Positions 1 through 8,676 of a stretch of DNA of 54,669 nucleotides are shown here, piece after piece. Below the pieces are notes generated by a model. That model saw nothing but the letters and a program-made list of their open reading frames with translations, had not been told where the DNA came from and did not search any database. A program made the position numbers and the translations under genes. The DNA comes from Bacteroidota bacterium (GTDB lineage Bacteria; Bacteroidota; Bacteroidia; UKL13-3). Where the stretch lies: NCBI GenBank assembly GCA_027487835.1, contig JAIYCU010000007.1, positions 1 to 54,669 of the forward strand, read 5' to 3'. Position 1 is the stretch's first letter. Each line of letters begins with the position of its first letter.

Positions 1-1184
1 ACATAATTTTCCATCACTTCTTTGTTTTCAAACAATCCAAGTGATTTTAAATACTTTTCAAAGCTTCCAGTGTCGTTGTGGCCAATCTGCATGCGCAAGC
101 TTGCAGGGCTAAGGCCAGCTATGTAATTATTTACCACTCCAGTATGCTTCCAGCTATATAAGGTGTAATCCTTAGCATAACCAAGTTTCTTAATTACCCG
201 TGTGCGATATGCATCGCTCACATACCTGGCATCCATAAAATTTAAACCAGGTTTTATTCCTTTACCAAATAGATACCAGTCTCCAGGAAGTTTCTTAAAC
301 TCAATAAGCTTTTTATAAATTGGATCAGGAAGAGCCACATGCCTGTCTGTTTTGTTTTTGCTAATTTCTGCAGGAATAAACAGGTGTTTAGCTCTATACA
401 TTTCTAAATGCTTAACCTTAAGGTGGCTAATTTCATTTGGACGTGCCAAAGTGTAATATATTGTTTCGCAATACAGCCGCATTTCTGGGAAATGGATATC
501 CATATAGTTTAACAGCTCCCTTTGCTGGTCTTTTTTGTAGGCAATATTTTTGCCTACTCCATTGTCCAATTTTGGAGCCTTAAGCCATGGATTTACTTCT
601 ATAATTTCACTTTCTACGATAACTGCAAATAAGGAAGAAAGATGTTGCACATAGTTGTTATATGTGCGAGGTCCAACTTTCTTCTGAAGTATGTTTAAAA
701 ATGGCTTTATGCTTTTAGGGGTAACAGAATTAATATGTAGGTTTACATCAACGTGTTTAAGCCAGCCTTTTAAGTAATCGCTATAATTCTTTAGGGTTTT
801 AGGTCTAAGGTTTTTTTTGTTTTGTATGGCGATAGCCATAGCCTCCTTAATGGAAATGAATTTCTTGTTTTTTGCCCTGTTTTCTAAATCTTGTGCTGCT
901 AGTTTTTCTGAATCAATATGGTAGCCCTCATTAAGCTTTTCATTAATTGCCGCTATGAATTTAATAGCCCATGCCTTCCTTTTTTTTAGGTCTACAATCT
1001 TGTTGCACTTATAATCTCTTTTGCGTACAATCTTACCCTTTTGAGCATTGTAAACATAATACTCAATGCACCAACGCTGGTCTTTTGCCTGTTTTGAAGG
1101 GATAAAAAGTTTAGCTTCTTTAAATTTGTGAGGCATTTGAAAGTAATCAGGCTCTATTAATAATGGCAGTATTGTCGCTACCAT
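1..1184 (-). CDS. Tyrosine recombinase/integrase (3' end beyond window)
   Basis: Site-specific recombinase of the tyrosine family, which cuts and rejoins DNA through a covalent 3'-phosphotyrosine. About 394 codons are open from the ATG at 1184 to the window edge with no stop, so the C-terminus is cut off, probably only just. A central SAM-like core-binding domain (residues about 110-210) precedes the catalytic domain. Visible catalytic signatures are LARPNEI (Arg box), SWKHTGV (Lys in place of the first Arg of the usual HxxRH box, a variant I associate with Bacteroidota elements), IGHND (His) and FEKYLKSLG carrying the nucleophilic Tyr. It reads away from a tRNA-Leu gene whose 3' end is 67 bp upstream, the classical arrangement for an element integrated at a tRNA. 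The family call is firm; the element itself lies outside the window. Confidence 0.9.
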   Translation of the reverse strand, partial: MVATILPLLIEPDYFQMPHKFKEAKLFIPSKQAKDQRWCIEYYVYNAQKGKIVRKRDYKCNKIVDLKKRKAWAIKFIAAINEKLNEGYHIDSEKLAAQDLENRAKNKKFISIKEAMAIAIQNKKNLRPKTLKNYSDYLKGWLKHVDVNLHINSVTPKSIKPFLNILQKKVGPRTYNNYVQHLSSLFAVIVESEIIEVNPWLKAPKLDNGVGKNIAYKKDQQRELLNYMDIHFPEMRLYCETIYYTLARPNEISHLKVKHLEMYRAKHLFIPAEISKNKTDRHVALPDPIYKKLIEFKKLPGDWYLFGKGIKPGLNFMDARYVSDAYRTRVIKKLGYAKDYTLYSWKHTGVVNNYIAGLSPASLRMQIGHNDTGSFEKYLKSLGLFENKEVMENY

Positions 1185-1195
1185 TGGCGACAATA
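1170..1195. repeat. Perfect 9-bp inverted repeat over the integrase start codon
   Basis: Arms TATTGTCGC (1170-1178) and GCGACAATA (1187-1195) are separated by 8 bases that contain the integrase ATG (1182-1184). It could be an operator or an mRNA hairpin hiding the start. Function is inferred only from position. Confidence 0.6.
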
Positions 1196-1205
1196 AATTT
1201 TTGTC

Positions 1206-1245
1206 AAAAAAAATGACTGATAAACCTAAGATTATCAGCCATTTT
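1206..1245 (-). terminator. Rho-independent terminator after tRNA-Leu
   Basis: Arms 1210-1223 and 1232-1245 pair with a single G-U wobble around an 8-base loop. On the minus strand the stem is followed by eight Ts (complement of 1206-1213). It sits directly downstream of the tRNA-Leu and upstream of the integrase, so it would stop tRNA transcription from entering the element. Confidence 0.75.
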
Positions 1246-1251
1246 AAAAAG

Positions 1252-1335
1252 TACCCAGAGCCGGGGTCGAACCGGCACGAGGGTGAGCTCACTGGTGTTT
1301 GAGACCAGCGCGTCTACCAATTCCGCCATCTGGGC
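1252..1335 (-). tRNA. tRNA-Leu (anticodon CAA)
   Basis: Class II tRNA of 84 nt with a long variable arm. Acceptor strands GCCCAGA and TCTGGGT pair with a terminal G-U, the anticodon stem CTGGT/ACCAG holds the loop CTCAAAC, giving anticodon CAA, and the T arm contains GGTTCGACCCC. CCA is not encoded. The 3' end faces the integrase, marking it as the likely attachment site of the element to the left. Confidence 0.93.
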
Positions 1336-1388
1336 AACGGGGATGCGAATATAAGAACTTAAAATTTTGTTGCAAGAATTTTTTTATG

Positions 1389-3704
1389 TTATTCTACAAC
1401 TATCTCATCTGCAAATAACCAAGCTCCTTGGCCTTCGCCTGGATGCCCAACAGGACAAACACCAATATTCTTTGCTTTAATCCTAATGTATTTTATTTTT
1501 ACTGATTTTAAGGTAAGTCCAAACTGTTGTGTAATTGGATTTTCCTTCACCATTGGGGTATTATTTTCTAAGACTACCAACTCAGACCATTTTACGCCGT
1601 CTGTTGAATAAGCCATTTCTACTTTCACTGGTGCAAATACCCATGCTTTATAGAAATGAAGAAAATTCATTTGAATTGATTTTACTTCCATTTCTGAAGG
1701 TAATTCTAGTAATAATCCCATATCAGAAGTATTAACGGCATGCCAACTGCTGCGCGTGGCTAAAGGTCCAAATATGCCATTTACCAATGTACTTTCTCCC
1801 TCTGCTGGGTAGGATTTGCTTACTGGTTTGTCATAGGTTATTTTTGAACCAATTGCCTTATGTAGAACATATTTTTGTTCGCTTGGAAGGATACTTAATT
1901 GGTGGTTATTTCTATAAAGCCAAGCTTGGATAGTTCCGCTAGAATCAATGGTGATTGTATCTTTATAGGCAGCATTGTTTAGCTTTCCACTCAAATTATA
2001 CTTTATAGATGCATTAGGAATCTCGGATAACAAAACCGCTTTTAGTTTATTGTTATGGGTAAAGGTTTTTATATCCACTTTAAAATTCCCTTTACAATAG
2101 TTTAAGCCTAGTTCTTCAAAACGCATTTGATGTATTTCTATGCGCGGATAAAACTCATTCCAATCTCTATATTTTTTGGGGGTCCAAAGCACCTCAGCCA
2201 TGGCAGGCATACGGGGTAAAATCATATATACAACATGATTAAAACTAGGCATGTATTCGGTCCAAACATTGGCTTGAGCCCCTAATACAAAATGGCTTAA
2301 CGAATCGCTTAATTCAGCAGGGATGGGTTCATAATCATATACCCGTTTTAGAGAATTAAACCCGCCAATTGCCTTGGGTTCAGAGGCAGGGTCGGCTTGA
2401 TAGTGGTCGAAATAACAAGGTACCCCTGGGGTCATAATCACCTCATGCGACTGTTTTGCGGCGGCTACGCCGCCGCTTTCGCCACGCCAACTCATTACCA
2501 CCGCATCACTGGCTAAGCCCCCTTCCAAAATTTCGTCCCACCCTATCATCTTTTTTCCATTGGCTTTTAAAAACTTTCCAATGCGCTTTACAAAATAACT
2601 TTGTAGCTCTAATTCATCCTTTAACTTCTCTTCTTTTATTCGTTTCTGGCAAGCACCGCACGCTTTCCAGGGCTCCTTTTCAACTTCATCTCCACCAATA
2701 TGAAAATATTGAGATGGAAACAAAGGCATCACCTCTGAAATTACATCTGTTAAAAAAGTAAATACCTCTTCTTTACCCGCACAATAATTAGACGATTTAT
2801 TCACATAATCACCTCCTGTTAAAGGCAGTTGAAGCTCGTCCTTGCAACTCAAAGCAGGATAAGTAGTAATGGCTGCAGCGCTATGACCAGGTAATTCAAT
2901 TTCTGGCACCACAGTTATCATTCTTGCTGCTGCATAGGCCACAATTTCCTTTACCTCTTCTTGGGTATAAAAGCCGCCATAATTTGCCGCTTCCTCCGAT
3001 TTAGCTGTTGGCCTATCATTAAAATGCCAAGCCCTCCTATCCACTCGCCATGCGCCAGTTTCGGTAAGTTTTGGATATTTTTTTATTTCTATGCGCCAAC
3101 CTTGGTCGTCTGTTAAATGCCAATGAAAAGTATTCATTTTATACATCGCCATAAGGTCGATATATTGCTTTACTTGTGGCACCGTAAAGAAATGTCTTAC
3201 CACGTCTAAGTGCATTCCACGCCAAACAAAGCGAGGATAATCCAAAATATCAATTTTGGGCAAAGCCAAAGCTTGATGGGTAGCACTTGCAGGTAAAAGT
3301 TGTAACAATGATTGCAAACCATAAAAAGCGCCTTTGGCTGTATTAGCACCTATTACAACCCCTTCTTTATCAATTTTTATAATATAGGCTTCGCTTTGTG
3401 GAAATCCAATAATGCTTGCCAAAACAACTTTAATATAATTGGTTTTTACTTTACCTACTTTTAGGTTCAAACCGCTACTATTTTTAATAGCTAACTTAAA
3501 AACAGCAAGGGCTTGTTTGAGTGAATCATTGCCATTTCTATCAACAATAACCGTATTTGAGTTAATGGTGAATACATTGTTTACTCCATAATCTGTTAAC
3601 TCTACCGGCTTGGGAATAATTGAAAATTTAGTTTGAGCCACCATCGTTTTCATACCAAATAAGAAAATGAGGCCCACTAATAAGCTAGGTTTTAAAAAAT
3701 TCAT
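1389..3704 (-). CDS. Secreted beta-N-acetylhexosaminidase, GH20
   Basis: Glycoside hydrolase family 20 enzyme, expected to release terminal N-acetylglucosamine or N-acetylgalactosamine from chitin fragments or glycans by substrate-assisted catalysis. A hydrophobic signal sequence (residues about 5-23, ending VAQ) is followed by the GH20b N-domain (about 27-150), the TIM-barrel catalytic domain (about 155-510) with the catalytic pair D339-E340 in HIGGDEVEKEPW, and a C-terminal discoidin-like carbohydrate-binding domain (about 640-771). The 771 aa length suits this multidomain form. No T9SS sorting tail is visible, so export to the periplasm or as a lipid-free secreted enzyme is likely. It follows the sensor kinase gene on the same strand, 86 bp apart, but no regulatory link is shown. 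Family call is secure; exact substrate is not. Confidence 0.94.
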   Translation of the reverse strand: MNFLKPSLLVGLIFLFGMKTMVAQTKFSIIPKPVELTDYGVNNVFTINSNTVIVDRNGNDSLKQALAVFKLAIKNSSGLNLKVGKVKTNYIKVVLASIIGFPQSEAYIIKIDKEGVVIGANTAKGAFYGLQSLLQLLPASATHQALALPKIDILDYPRFVWRGMHLDVVRHFFTVPQVKQYIDLMAMYKMNTFHWHLTDDQGWRIEIKKYPKLTETGAWRVDRRAWHFNDRPTAKSEEAANYGGFYTQEEVKEIVAYAAARMITVVPEIELPGHSAAAITTYPALSCKDELQLPLTGGDYVNKSSNYCAGKEEVFTFLTDVISEVMPLFPSQYFHIGGDEVEKEPWKACGACQKRIKEEKLKDELELQSYFVKRIGKFLKANGKKMIGWDEILEGGLASDAVVMSWRGESGGVAAAKQSHEVIMTPGVPCYFDHYQADPASEPKAIGGFNSLKRVYDYEPIPAELSDSLSHFVLGAQANVWTEYMPSFNHVVYMILPRMPAMAEVLWTPKKYRDWNEFYPRIEIHQMRFEELGLNYCKGNFKVDIKTFTHNNKLKAVLLSEIPNASIKYNLSGKLNNAAYKDTITIDSSGTIQAWLYRNNHQLSILPSEQKYVLHKAIGSKITYDKPVSKSYPAEGESTLVNGIFGPLATRSSWHAVNTSDMGLLLELPSEMEVKSIQMNFLHFYKAWVFAPVKVEMAYSTDGVKWSELVVLENNTPMVKENPITQQFGLTLKSVKIKYIRIKAKNIGVCPVGHPGEGQGAWLFADEIVVE
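3474..3483 (+). repeat. Dispersed motif GGTTCAAACC
   Basis: Inside the hexosaminidase gene; coding strand reads GGT-TTG-AAC (Gly-Leu-Asn). Confidence 0.7.
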
Positions 3705-3790
3705 GTGGGCAATTTCATTACTTAAAGCCTTATTCCAAAATTTAAAAGAAAATTTTCAGCATCAGGCGCTATTACCAAGCAAAATCTTTC

Positions 3791-5770
3791 TCAAGCTTCT
3801 TGCTTCACCTCAAACCACACCTTAGTGCCTTTGTTTAGCTCACTTTCAATGCCAATACTGCCGCCGCTGCCTTCTACATACTCTTTGCATAAAAGCAAAC
3901 CAAGGCCTGTTCCTTTTTCATTATTTGTGCCGAAGGTTGTATAATGTTCTACAGCAGAAAATACTTTATTTATTGCCTCTTGGTTCATTCCTAAACCACT
4001 GTCTTCCACACAAACCTTTATAAAACCTGACTTCTCAGATGGGGCTATGCTCATTGTGATCTTCCCCCCATGATGGGTAAATTTTATCGCATTACTAACC
4101 AAGTTTCTTAAAATTAATTGCAATTGGTTTTTATCAAAATAAACCACCACACGGTCTAAAATTAAGTTTTGCAAGTTTATGTTTTTCTCAGCTAATTGAA
4201 TTTTATACAAATCCATCAACTCTTGCACTGGCTTGCGCAAATCAAAAATTTCAGGCTCACTTTTAACGCCTGTTAATTGGCTTCTCGACCAGTTTAATAA
4301 ATTTTCAAGGGTTAAGTTTAAGGTATCAACATTTTTAGAAATACTTGCCAGCGACTTTTTTAATTCTTCATAGGTAAGATCATCATCTGCAACCCAATTT
4401 AGCACTGTGCTTAATGATTTAATTGGCGCTCTTAAATCATGTGCAATAATTGAAAATACTTTATCTTTTATCAAATTACTTTCATGTAATTCAGATGCCT
4501 GTTCCTTTAACAAGGCAGTTCTTTCTACAATGATGCTAGATTGATTTTGATTTACCATTTTGAGCGAATCAGACAATTGCTCAACCTCTTTGAATGAGTT
4601 AGAAAACAACCTAGTAATAGTTAAAGCTTGTATTACCGAAAATAGAAAAATAGAAAATGGCAATAAATACATAAAGTTGATAAAACCTTGACTGTGTATA
4701 ATATCATTAAAACCTGCCAAAAATGTAATTAAATATGCCCCTCCTACCCAATTTGCAAAGGGTCTTTTATTCATTAAGACCTTTATCACAAGGTTTAATA
4801 AATATAATAACATTAAGGCACAAATAAATAAATAGCTAGGGATTAAATACGAGGTAAAAACAACAGGCCCTAAAGCAAATACAACTGCAAAAATAGCTTG
4901 CAACCAAACCACCCCCTTGACCATTTTACGATTCAAATCTCTTGGGTACATGCTATATAAATATAACATACCAAAAATAATTATTAAAACTAAGGAGGTA
5001 AATTCAATTCTTACAATTATTTCCCATGGGAAGCATGCACTTATTTGCCTAAATAGTATAATTCCGGTTGAACCAATTCTAAGCGCAGCAAATAGGCATA
5101 ACAAAGCAAAATATAATGAACTTTTCTCTTTGGTACGGATATAATAAAACGCCACAAAATAAAAGAACAAAACAAATAAAGAACCACATAAAAAGGCAGC
5201 TGTAATTACTTCTATATTGGTATTTTCATCTATTATTGAAGATAATCCTAAACTTGGTGCATACCAAATCCCACCTTGCCTATAATTATAATTAGAAACT
5301 TGTAAGGCAATTTCAACGGTATCAGAATTACTATTAAAGTGCACATCAGTAGGCACAAAATCTGGCTTAGACTCAGTTTCTATTTTGCCAAACCTACCTG
5401 CACTTGCTTCTAAATTTCCATTAATGTATAATTGGTAATTTGTACCAATAGCATATAGCTTAAACGACAAATTTAATTTTGCTAAATCCTTTTTTGATAG
5501 CTTACATATATAGGTTCCAAAACCCATTTCTTTATTTCCTGTACTCCCCCAACTTCCAGGTACTTCGCATGCTTGGCCACCTTCAAAATTTGATTTTAAT
5601 ACTTCCTCATAGGTCTTACCATAATATAATTTCCAATAAGGATTATCCAATAATAAGAGGTCATTACTTAGATTTACAGGGATAGGGATAACAGCTTGTG
5701 TTGCGTAGTTAAAACTAGCTGTTAAAAGTGAAACTATAAGAAATAAATGTTTCAAGGCGAAGTTTGTCAA
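3791..5770 (-). CDS. Sensor histidine kinase with 7TM sensory module
   Basis: Membrane sensor kinase of 659 aa read from a TTG start (no ATG gives the full signal sequence). After a signal peptide comes an extracytoplasmic beta-sandwich (about 30-180) resembling 7TMR-DISM or galactose-binding folds, then about seven hydrophobic segments (about 185-390), a short coiled coil, and a HisKA plus HATPase_c transmitter. Phosphoacceptor box is IIAHDLRAPIKSL; the ATP-binding boxes NAIKFTHHGG, DSGLGM and GTGLGLLLCKEY are all intact. No response regulator gene is adjacent, so its partner is unknown. The beta-sandwich suggests a carbohydrate or small-ligand sensor, and the downstream hexosaminidase makes a sugar ligand attractive, but that is inference. 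Confidence 0.9.
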   Translation of the reverse strand: MTNFALKHLFLIVSLLTASFNYATQAVIPIPVNLSNDLLLLDNPYWKLYYGKTYEEVLKSNFEGGQACEVPGSWGSTGNKEMGFGTYICKLSKKDLAKLNLSFKLYAIGTNYQLYINGNLEASAGRFGKIETESKPDFVPTDVHFNSNSDTVEIALQVSNYNYRQGGIWYAPSLGLSSIIDENTNIEVITAAFLCGSLFVLFFYFVAFYYIRTKEKSSLYFALLCLFAALRIGSTGIILFRQISACFPWEIIVRIEFTSLVLIIIFGMLYLYSMYPRDLNRKMVKGVVWLQAIFAVVFALGPVVFTSYLIPSYLFICALMLLYLLNLVIKVLMNKRPFANWVGGAYLITFLAGFNDIIHSQGFINFMYLLPFSIFLFSVIQALTITRLFSNSFKEVEQLSDSLKMVNQNQSSIIVERTALLKEQASELHESNLIKDKVFSIIAHDLRAPIKSLSTVLNWVADDDLTYEELKKSLASISKNVDTLNLTLENLLNWSRSQLTGVKSEPEIFDLRKPVQELMDLYKIQLAEKNINLQNLILDRVVVYFDKNQLQLILRNLVSNAIKFTHHGGKITMSIAPSEKSGFIKVCVEDSGLGMNQEAINKVFSAVEHYTTFGTNNEKGTGLGLLLCKEYVEGSGGSIGIESELNKGTKVWFEVKQEA

Positions 5771-5834
5771 TTTTTAGGTAGCTGCAAATAAATAAAAATT
5801 GCGCACTTAAACCTTATTTTATTACTTCGTATTT

Positions 5835-6587
5835 GTGTCAAAAGAATTTTATGCATCATTTAATGCTTTTTGGTTTGCAGATATTGCGGTTCAAACTGCT
5901 TATATTCAGCAGGCTGAAGACGTTTACACCTTAAACAATCAACAATTTCAACTCATCCCCTATTGTGATTATAAAAATGAGGATAAACCTTCTAATGCTT
6001 ACCTAATCTATGAAGATTTATGGTTTGCAAAAAATGACCTCATTAAAAGCAGGATAAAAAGTGTGCTAGGTTTGAACCAAAAAAAACATGCCCGTCAGTG
6101 TCAACTTAAAACATTAACCAATCCAGAAGCTGATAATTTCTTTGAAGAAAATCACTTATTGGGCCAAAGCACTTATGGTGTAAAAATGGGTTTGTTTATA
6201 AACAATGAGTGTTTTGCAGCCATGGCTTGGAGCAAGCCGAGGGTATTTTTAGATAAACAGGTATATTACCATTCTTACGAGATGGTTAGATTTGCAAGCA
6301 AAATGGGTTTTACTTTGAATGGCGCGTTAAGTAAATTGTTTAATGGATTTATACAACTTAAAAAGCCAGTGCATTTAATGACCTATACCGACAATGACTG
6401 GGGATCGGCAGAGTCCTTTGCCAATTTAGGATTTGTAAAAGTTGGTTCAAGCCGAAACATTTTATTTTGGGTTGACCCGATAACACACCAAAGAAAATAC
6501 CATTTAAAAGAAAAGGAAATTCAAACAAATTTAATAGTTGGATATAATACTGGTAGCACAAAATGGATAGCAGATTTGATGCAATAA
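5835..6587 (+). CDS. Mom-like / GNAT-fold protein of unknown substrate
   Basis: A 250 aa soluble protein starting at GTG. The middle (about 90-210) resembles the GNAT-like domain seen in phage Mom-type proteins and next to homing endonucleases: residues GLFINNECFAAMAWSKPR, then YEMVRFASKMGFTLNGALSK, then MTYTDNDWGSAESFANLGF follow the strand-helix order of that family. Such domains transfer acyl or related groups, in Mom to adenine in DNA, but I see nothing that fixes the substrate here. The last 25 bp overlap the first codons of miaA, so the two are probably co-translated and a role in nucleic-acid modification is conceivable. One copy of the GGTTTGAACC motif lies at 6069. The family assignment is from pattern memory and is moderate. 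Confidence 0.6.
   Translation: MSKEFYASFNAFWFADIAVQTAYIQQAEDVYTLNNQQFQLIPYCDYKNEDKPSNAYLIYEDLWFAKNDLIKSRIKSVLGLNQKKHARQCQLKTLTNPEADNFFEENHLLGQSTYGVKMGLFINNECFAAMAWSKPRVFLDKQVYYHSYEMVRFASKMGFTLNGALSKLFNGFIQLKKPVHLMTYTDNDWGSAESFANLGFVKVGSSRNILFWVDPITHQRKYHLKEKEIQTNLIVGYNTGSTKWIADLMQ
6069..6078 (-). repeat. Dispersed motif GGTTTGAACC
   Basis: Inside the Mom-like gene; GGT-TTG-AAC (Gly-Leu-Asn). Confidence 0.7.
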
Positions 6588-7498
6588 GTAACGAAATTAA
6601 AACCGCAGAAATGATTGTGGTTTTAGGGCCAACCGCCAGTGGAAAAACACGTTTGGCCATTTCCTTGGCGCAACAGTTCAATGGAGAAATTATAAGTGCC
6701 GATTCGCGTCAAGTCTATAAAAATATGGATATTGGAACGGGTAAAGATTTAGATGAATACAAACAGGCTGGGGTAAAATACCATTTAATCGACCTAATTC
6801 CTGCTGGCGAAAAATACAATTTACACCAGTTTCAACTTGATTATAAAGTGGCTTTTGATGAAATTAAAGATCGCCGTAAAAAACCAATTCTTTGCGGCGG
6901 AAGTGGCTTGTATTTAGAAGCAGCCCTATCGCCAAAGTTATTTACCCAAATCCCAGAAAACCAACTATTAAAAGATCAATTAAGGGAATTACCACTTGAA
7001 GAATTAAAAGAGATTTGGTTTAAAGAATATGAAAAGGTATCGACCTATAATCCCGACTTAAGCACGCATAAAAGAACCCTAAGAGCTATTGAAATTGCGC
7101 AGTACTTAAAAGATAATCCCGACTTTAAATTTGAAAATAGGGGCATACAAAAAGCTATTATAATTGGCCTTGCACCCGATCTACAACAAAGAAGAAATAG
7201 AATTGAAGCCCGATTAAATGCACGGCTCCAAAATGGGATGATAGAAGAAGTAGAAACACTTATAAAAACAGGAATAAGCGTTAAAGATTTAGTATATTAT
7301 GGCTTAGAATATAAGTTTATCACCCTTTACTTAATAGGTGAACTAAGCTATGTGCAAATGAAACAGCGATTGCTTATTGCCATTCAACAATTTGCTAAAA
7401 GACAAATGACCTATTTTAGAAAATTAGAAAAAGATGGCTTTATCATTCATTGGTTCAAACCAGAAGATATTAAACCCTGGCTTTTAACTGGAGAATAA
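6563..7498 (+). CDS. miaA: tRNA dimethylallyltransferase
   Basis: Transfers a dimethylallyl group from DMAPP to N6 of A37 in tRNAs reading UNN codons. P-loop GPTASGKT (22-29) and the ISADSRQVYK segment with its substrate-binding Asp are intact, and the helical tail carries QFAKRQMTYFR, the family's terminal motif. After the ADSRQ segment it has GTGKDLDEY where classical MiaA has GTAKP, which I associate with a divergent Bacteroidota branch. 311 aa is normal. The longest start overlaps the upstream gene by 25 bp; the Met at residue 17 (6611) would remove the overlap and match short N-termini, so the start is not settled. Confidence 0.9.
   Translation: MDSRFDAISNEIKTAEMIVVLGPTASGKTRLAISLAQQFNGEIISADSRQVYKNMDIGTGKDLDEYKQAGVKYHLIDLIPAGEKYNLHQFQLDYKVAFDEIKDRRKKPILCGGSGLYLEAALSPKLFTQIPENQLLKDQLRELPLEELKEIWFKEYEKVSTYNPDLSTHKRTLRAIEIAQYLKDNPDFKFENRGIQKAIIIGLAPDLQQRRNRIEARLNARLQNGMIEEVETLIKTGISVKDLVYYGLEYKFITLYLIGELSYVQMKQRLLIAIQQFAKRQMTYFRKLEKDGFIIHWFKPEDIKPWLLTGE
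7452..7461 (+). repeat. Dispersed motif GGTTCAAACC
   Basis: Inside miaA; frame gives TGG-TTC-AAA (Trp-Phe-Lys). Confidence 0.7.
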
Positions 7499-7549
7499 GA
7501 AAATTAGAAAATTAAACGCAATCCACTACATTTGAATAAAATATATCTC

Positions 7550-8281
7550 ATGAAAAAAATACTTACTTTTATTTTGAGTGTAACAGCTGCAGTTAACCTA
7601 CTTGCACAGCCTTGTACGCCTGATCCTGCGCTGCTATATCCAGGAATTATGCCAGCTAAATTGCCAGATGGAATTGTTGGAGACTATTATTCTGAAGTGG
7701 TTTCTTTAATGGTACCTTTAGATACCAATTTAGTAATTAATGGAACACCCGTAAGTGTAAGAATTGACTCTGCCAAGGTTATTTATATTTCTTCACTGCC
7801 TGCCAACTTTAGCTACGAATGCGATAAGCCTTCACAAACCTGGAAAGGTGGCGCAAAAGGCTGTGCAAAAATTGTTGGTACGCCTGTTGTTGCCGACGAA
7901 AAGAAACATGTCATTTGGGTAAAAACCCAAACTTGGTTTAAGGTAATTGGGCTTACCAATCAATTCGACCAAATAGATTCTAGTTCTATTGATTTTACAG
8001 TTAAAGCGGCAAATTCTATTGGAGAAAACAATACAAAAGCAAGATTTACAGTTTACCCAAATCCTGTTAAAGACGAATTAAGCCTAGAAATTGCATACTT
8101 TGATGCAAATGCAAGATTTGAAGTTTACAATTTATTAGGTTCAAAACAAAACATAAGCATGCAATTAAATCCATATATAGGTATGGCTAAGTTAAATACT
8201 AAAGAATTGCCACAAGGTGTTTATTTTGTGAAAGGATTTTTAAATGGCAAAGAGTGGCAAGCCAAATTTATTAAGGAATAA
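7550..8281 (+). CDS. Small secreted protein with T9SS type A sorting tail
   Basis: 243 aa from the ATG at 7550. An in-frame TTG at 7532 is possible, but the MKKILTFILS signal peptide begins at the ATG. After cleavage near LLAQ the mature part (about 20-165) has no domain I recognise; it contains four Cys, including C-T-P near the N-terminus and the C-D-K-P and K-G-C-A-K turns. The last 75 residues are a Por-type sorting domain: FTVYPNPVKDELSLEI, then GVYFVKGF, ending in a basic strand. The protein is therefore exported by the type IX system and probably surface-attached or released. A strong terminator follows. Confidence 0.82.
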   Translation: MKKILTFILSVTAAVNLLAQPCTPDPALLYPGIMPAKLPDGIVGDYYSEVVSLMVPLDTNLVINGTPVSVRIDSAKVIYISSLPANFSYECDKPSQTWKGGAKGCAKIVGTPVVADEKKHVIWVKTQTWFKVIGLTNQFDQIDSSSIDFTVKAANSIGENNTKARFTVYPNPVKDELSLEIAYFDANARFEVYNLLGSKQNISMQLNPYIGMAKLNTKELPQGVYFVKGFLNGKEWQAKFIKE

Positions 8282-8297
8282 TTTGCCATTAACCAAT

Positions 8298-8337
8298 AAA
8301 AAAGCGCGATGCTCTAAACTGAGTATCGCGCTTTTTT
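8298..8337. terminator. Bidirectional terminator between convergent genes
   Basis: Stem of about 17 bp with one G-T pair: A-tract plus GCGCGATGCTC against GAGTATCGCGC plus T-tract, loop TAAACT (8315-8320). Flanking A and T runs allow termination in both directions. It ends exactly at the stop codon of the DUF59 gene (8338), serving the T9SS protein and the suf operon. Confidence 0.88.
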
Positions 8338-8673
8338 TTATAAGAATCCCAACTGTAATTTGGCAGATTCACTCATTAAGTCTTGGCTCCAAGGTGGGTC
8401 AAATGTAACCTTCACCTCCACCTCTTTCACGCCTTCCATAGCCCCAAGCTTTTGCTTAATTTCTTCGGGCATGCTTTGTGCGGCCGGGCAAAAAGGAGAA
8501 GTAAGCGACATTATAATTTCGATGTTTAACTCATGCGAAACATTCACTTCATAAATCAAACCTAACTCGTATATATTAACCGGAATCTCTGGGTCGTAAA
8601 CAGTTTGAAGCACTTGAATGGCTTCATTTTGTACATCCACAAAGTTTCTATTGGTATTTTCTGTAGGGCTCAT
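8338..8673 (-). CDS. DUF59 / MIP18-family Fe-S assembly factor (SufT-like)
   Basis: A 111 aa protein of the MIP18/DUF59 family, which helps mature or deliver Fe-S clusters. The family core DPEIPVNIYELGLIYEV is followed by MSLTSPFCPAAQSMPEEI, with the conserved Cys in the SPFCPA turn, and by VEVKVTFDPPWSQDLMSE; all are intact. It is the last gene of the suf operon, 3 bp after sufE, which supports a role with SUF rather than in phenylacetate degradation (the PaaD relatives). Only the start Met fits the short N-terminus. Confidence 0.88.
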   Translation of the reverse strand: MSPTENTNRNFVDVQNEAIQVLQTVYDPEIPVNIYELGLIYEVNVSHELNIEIIMSLTSPFCPAAQSMPEEIKQKLGAMEGVKEVEVKVTFDPPWSQDLMSESAKLQLGFL

Positions 8674-8676
8674 GTT

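Noticed and set aside
2458-2476. GC-rich perfect inverted repeat with 8-bp arms in the hexosaminidase gene
   Set aside because: It encodes Gly-Gly-Val-Ala-Ala-Ala in a segment conserved in GH20 (SWRG...AA...GH), so codon choice for alanine and glycine explains it.
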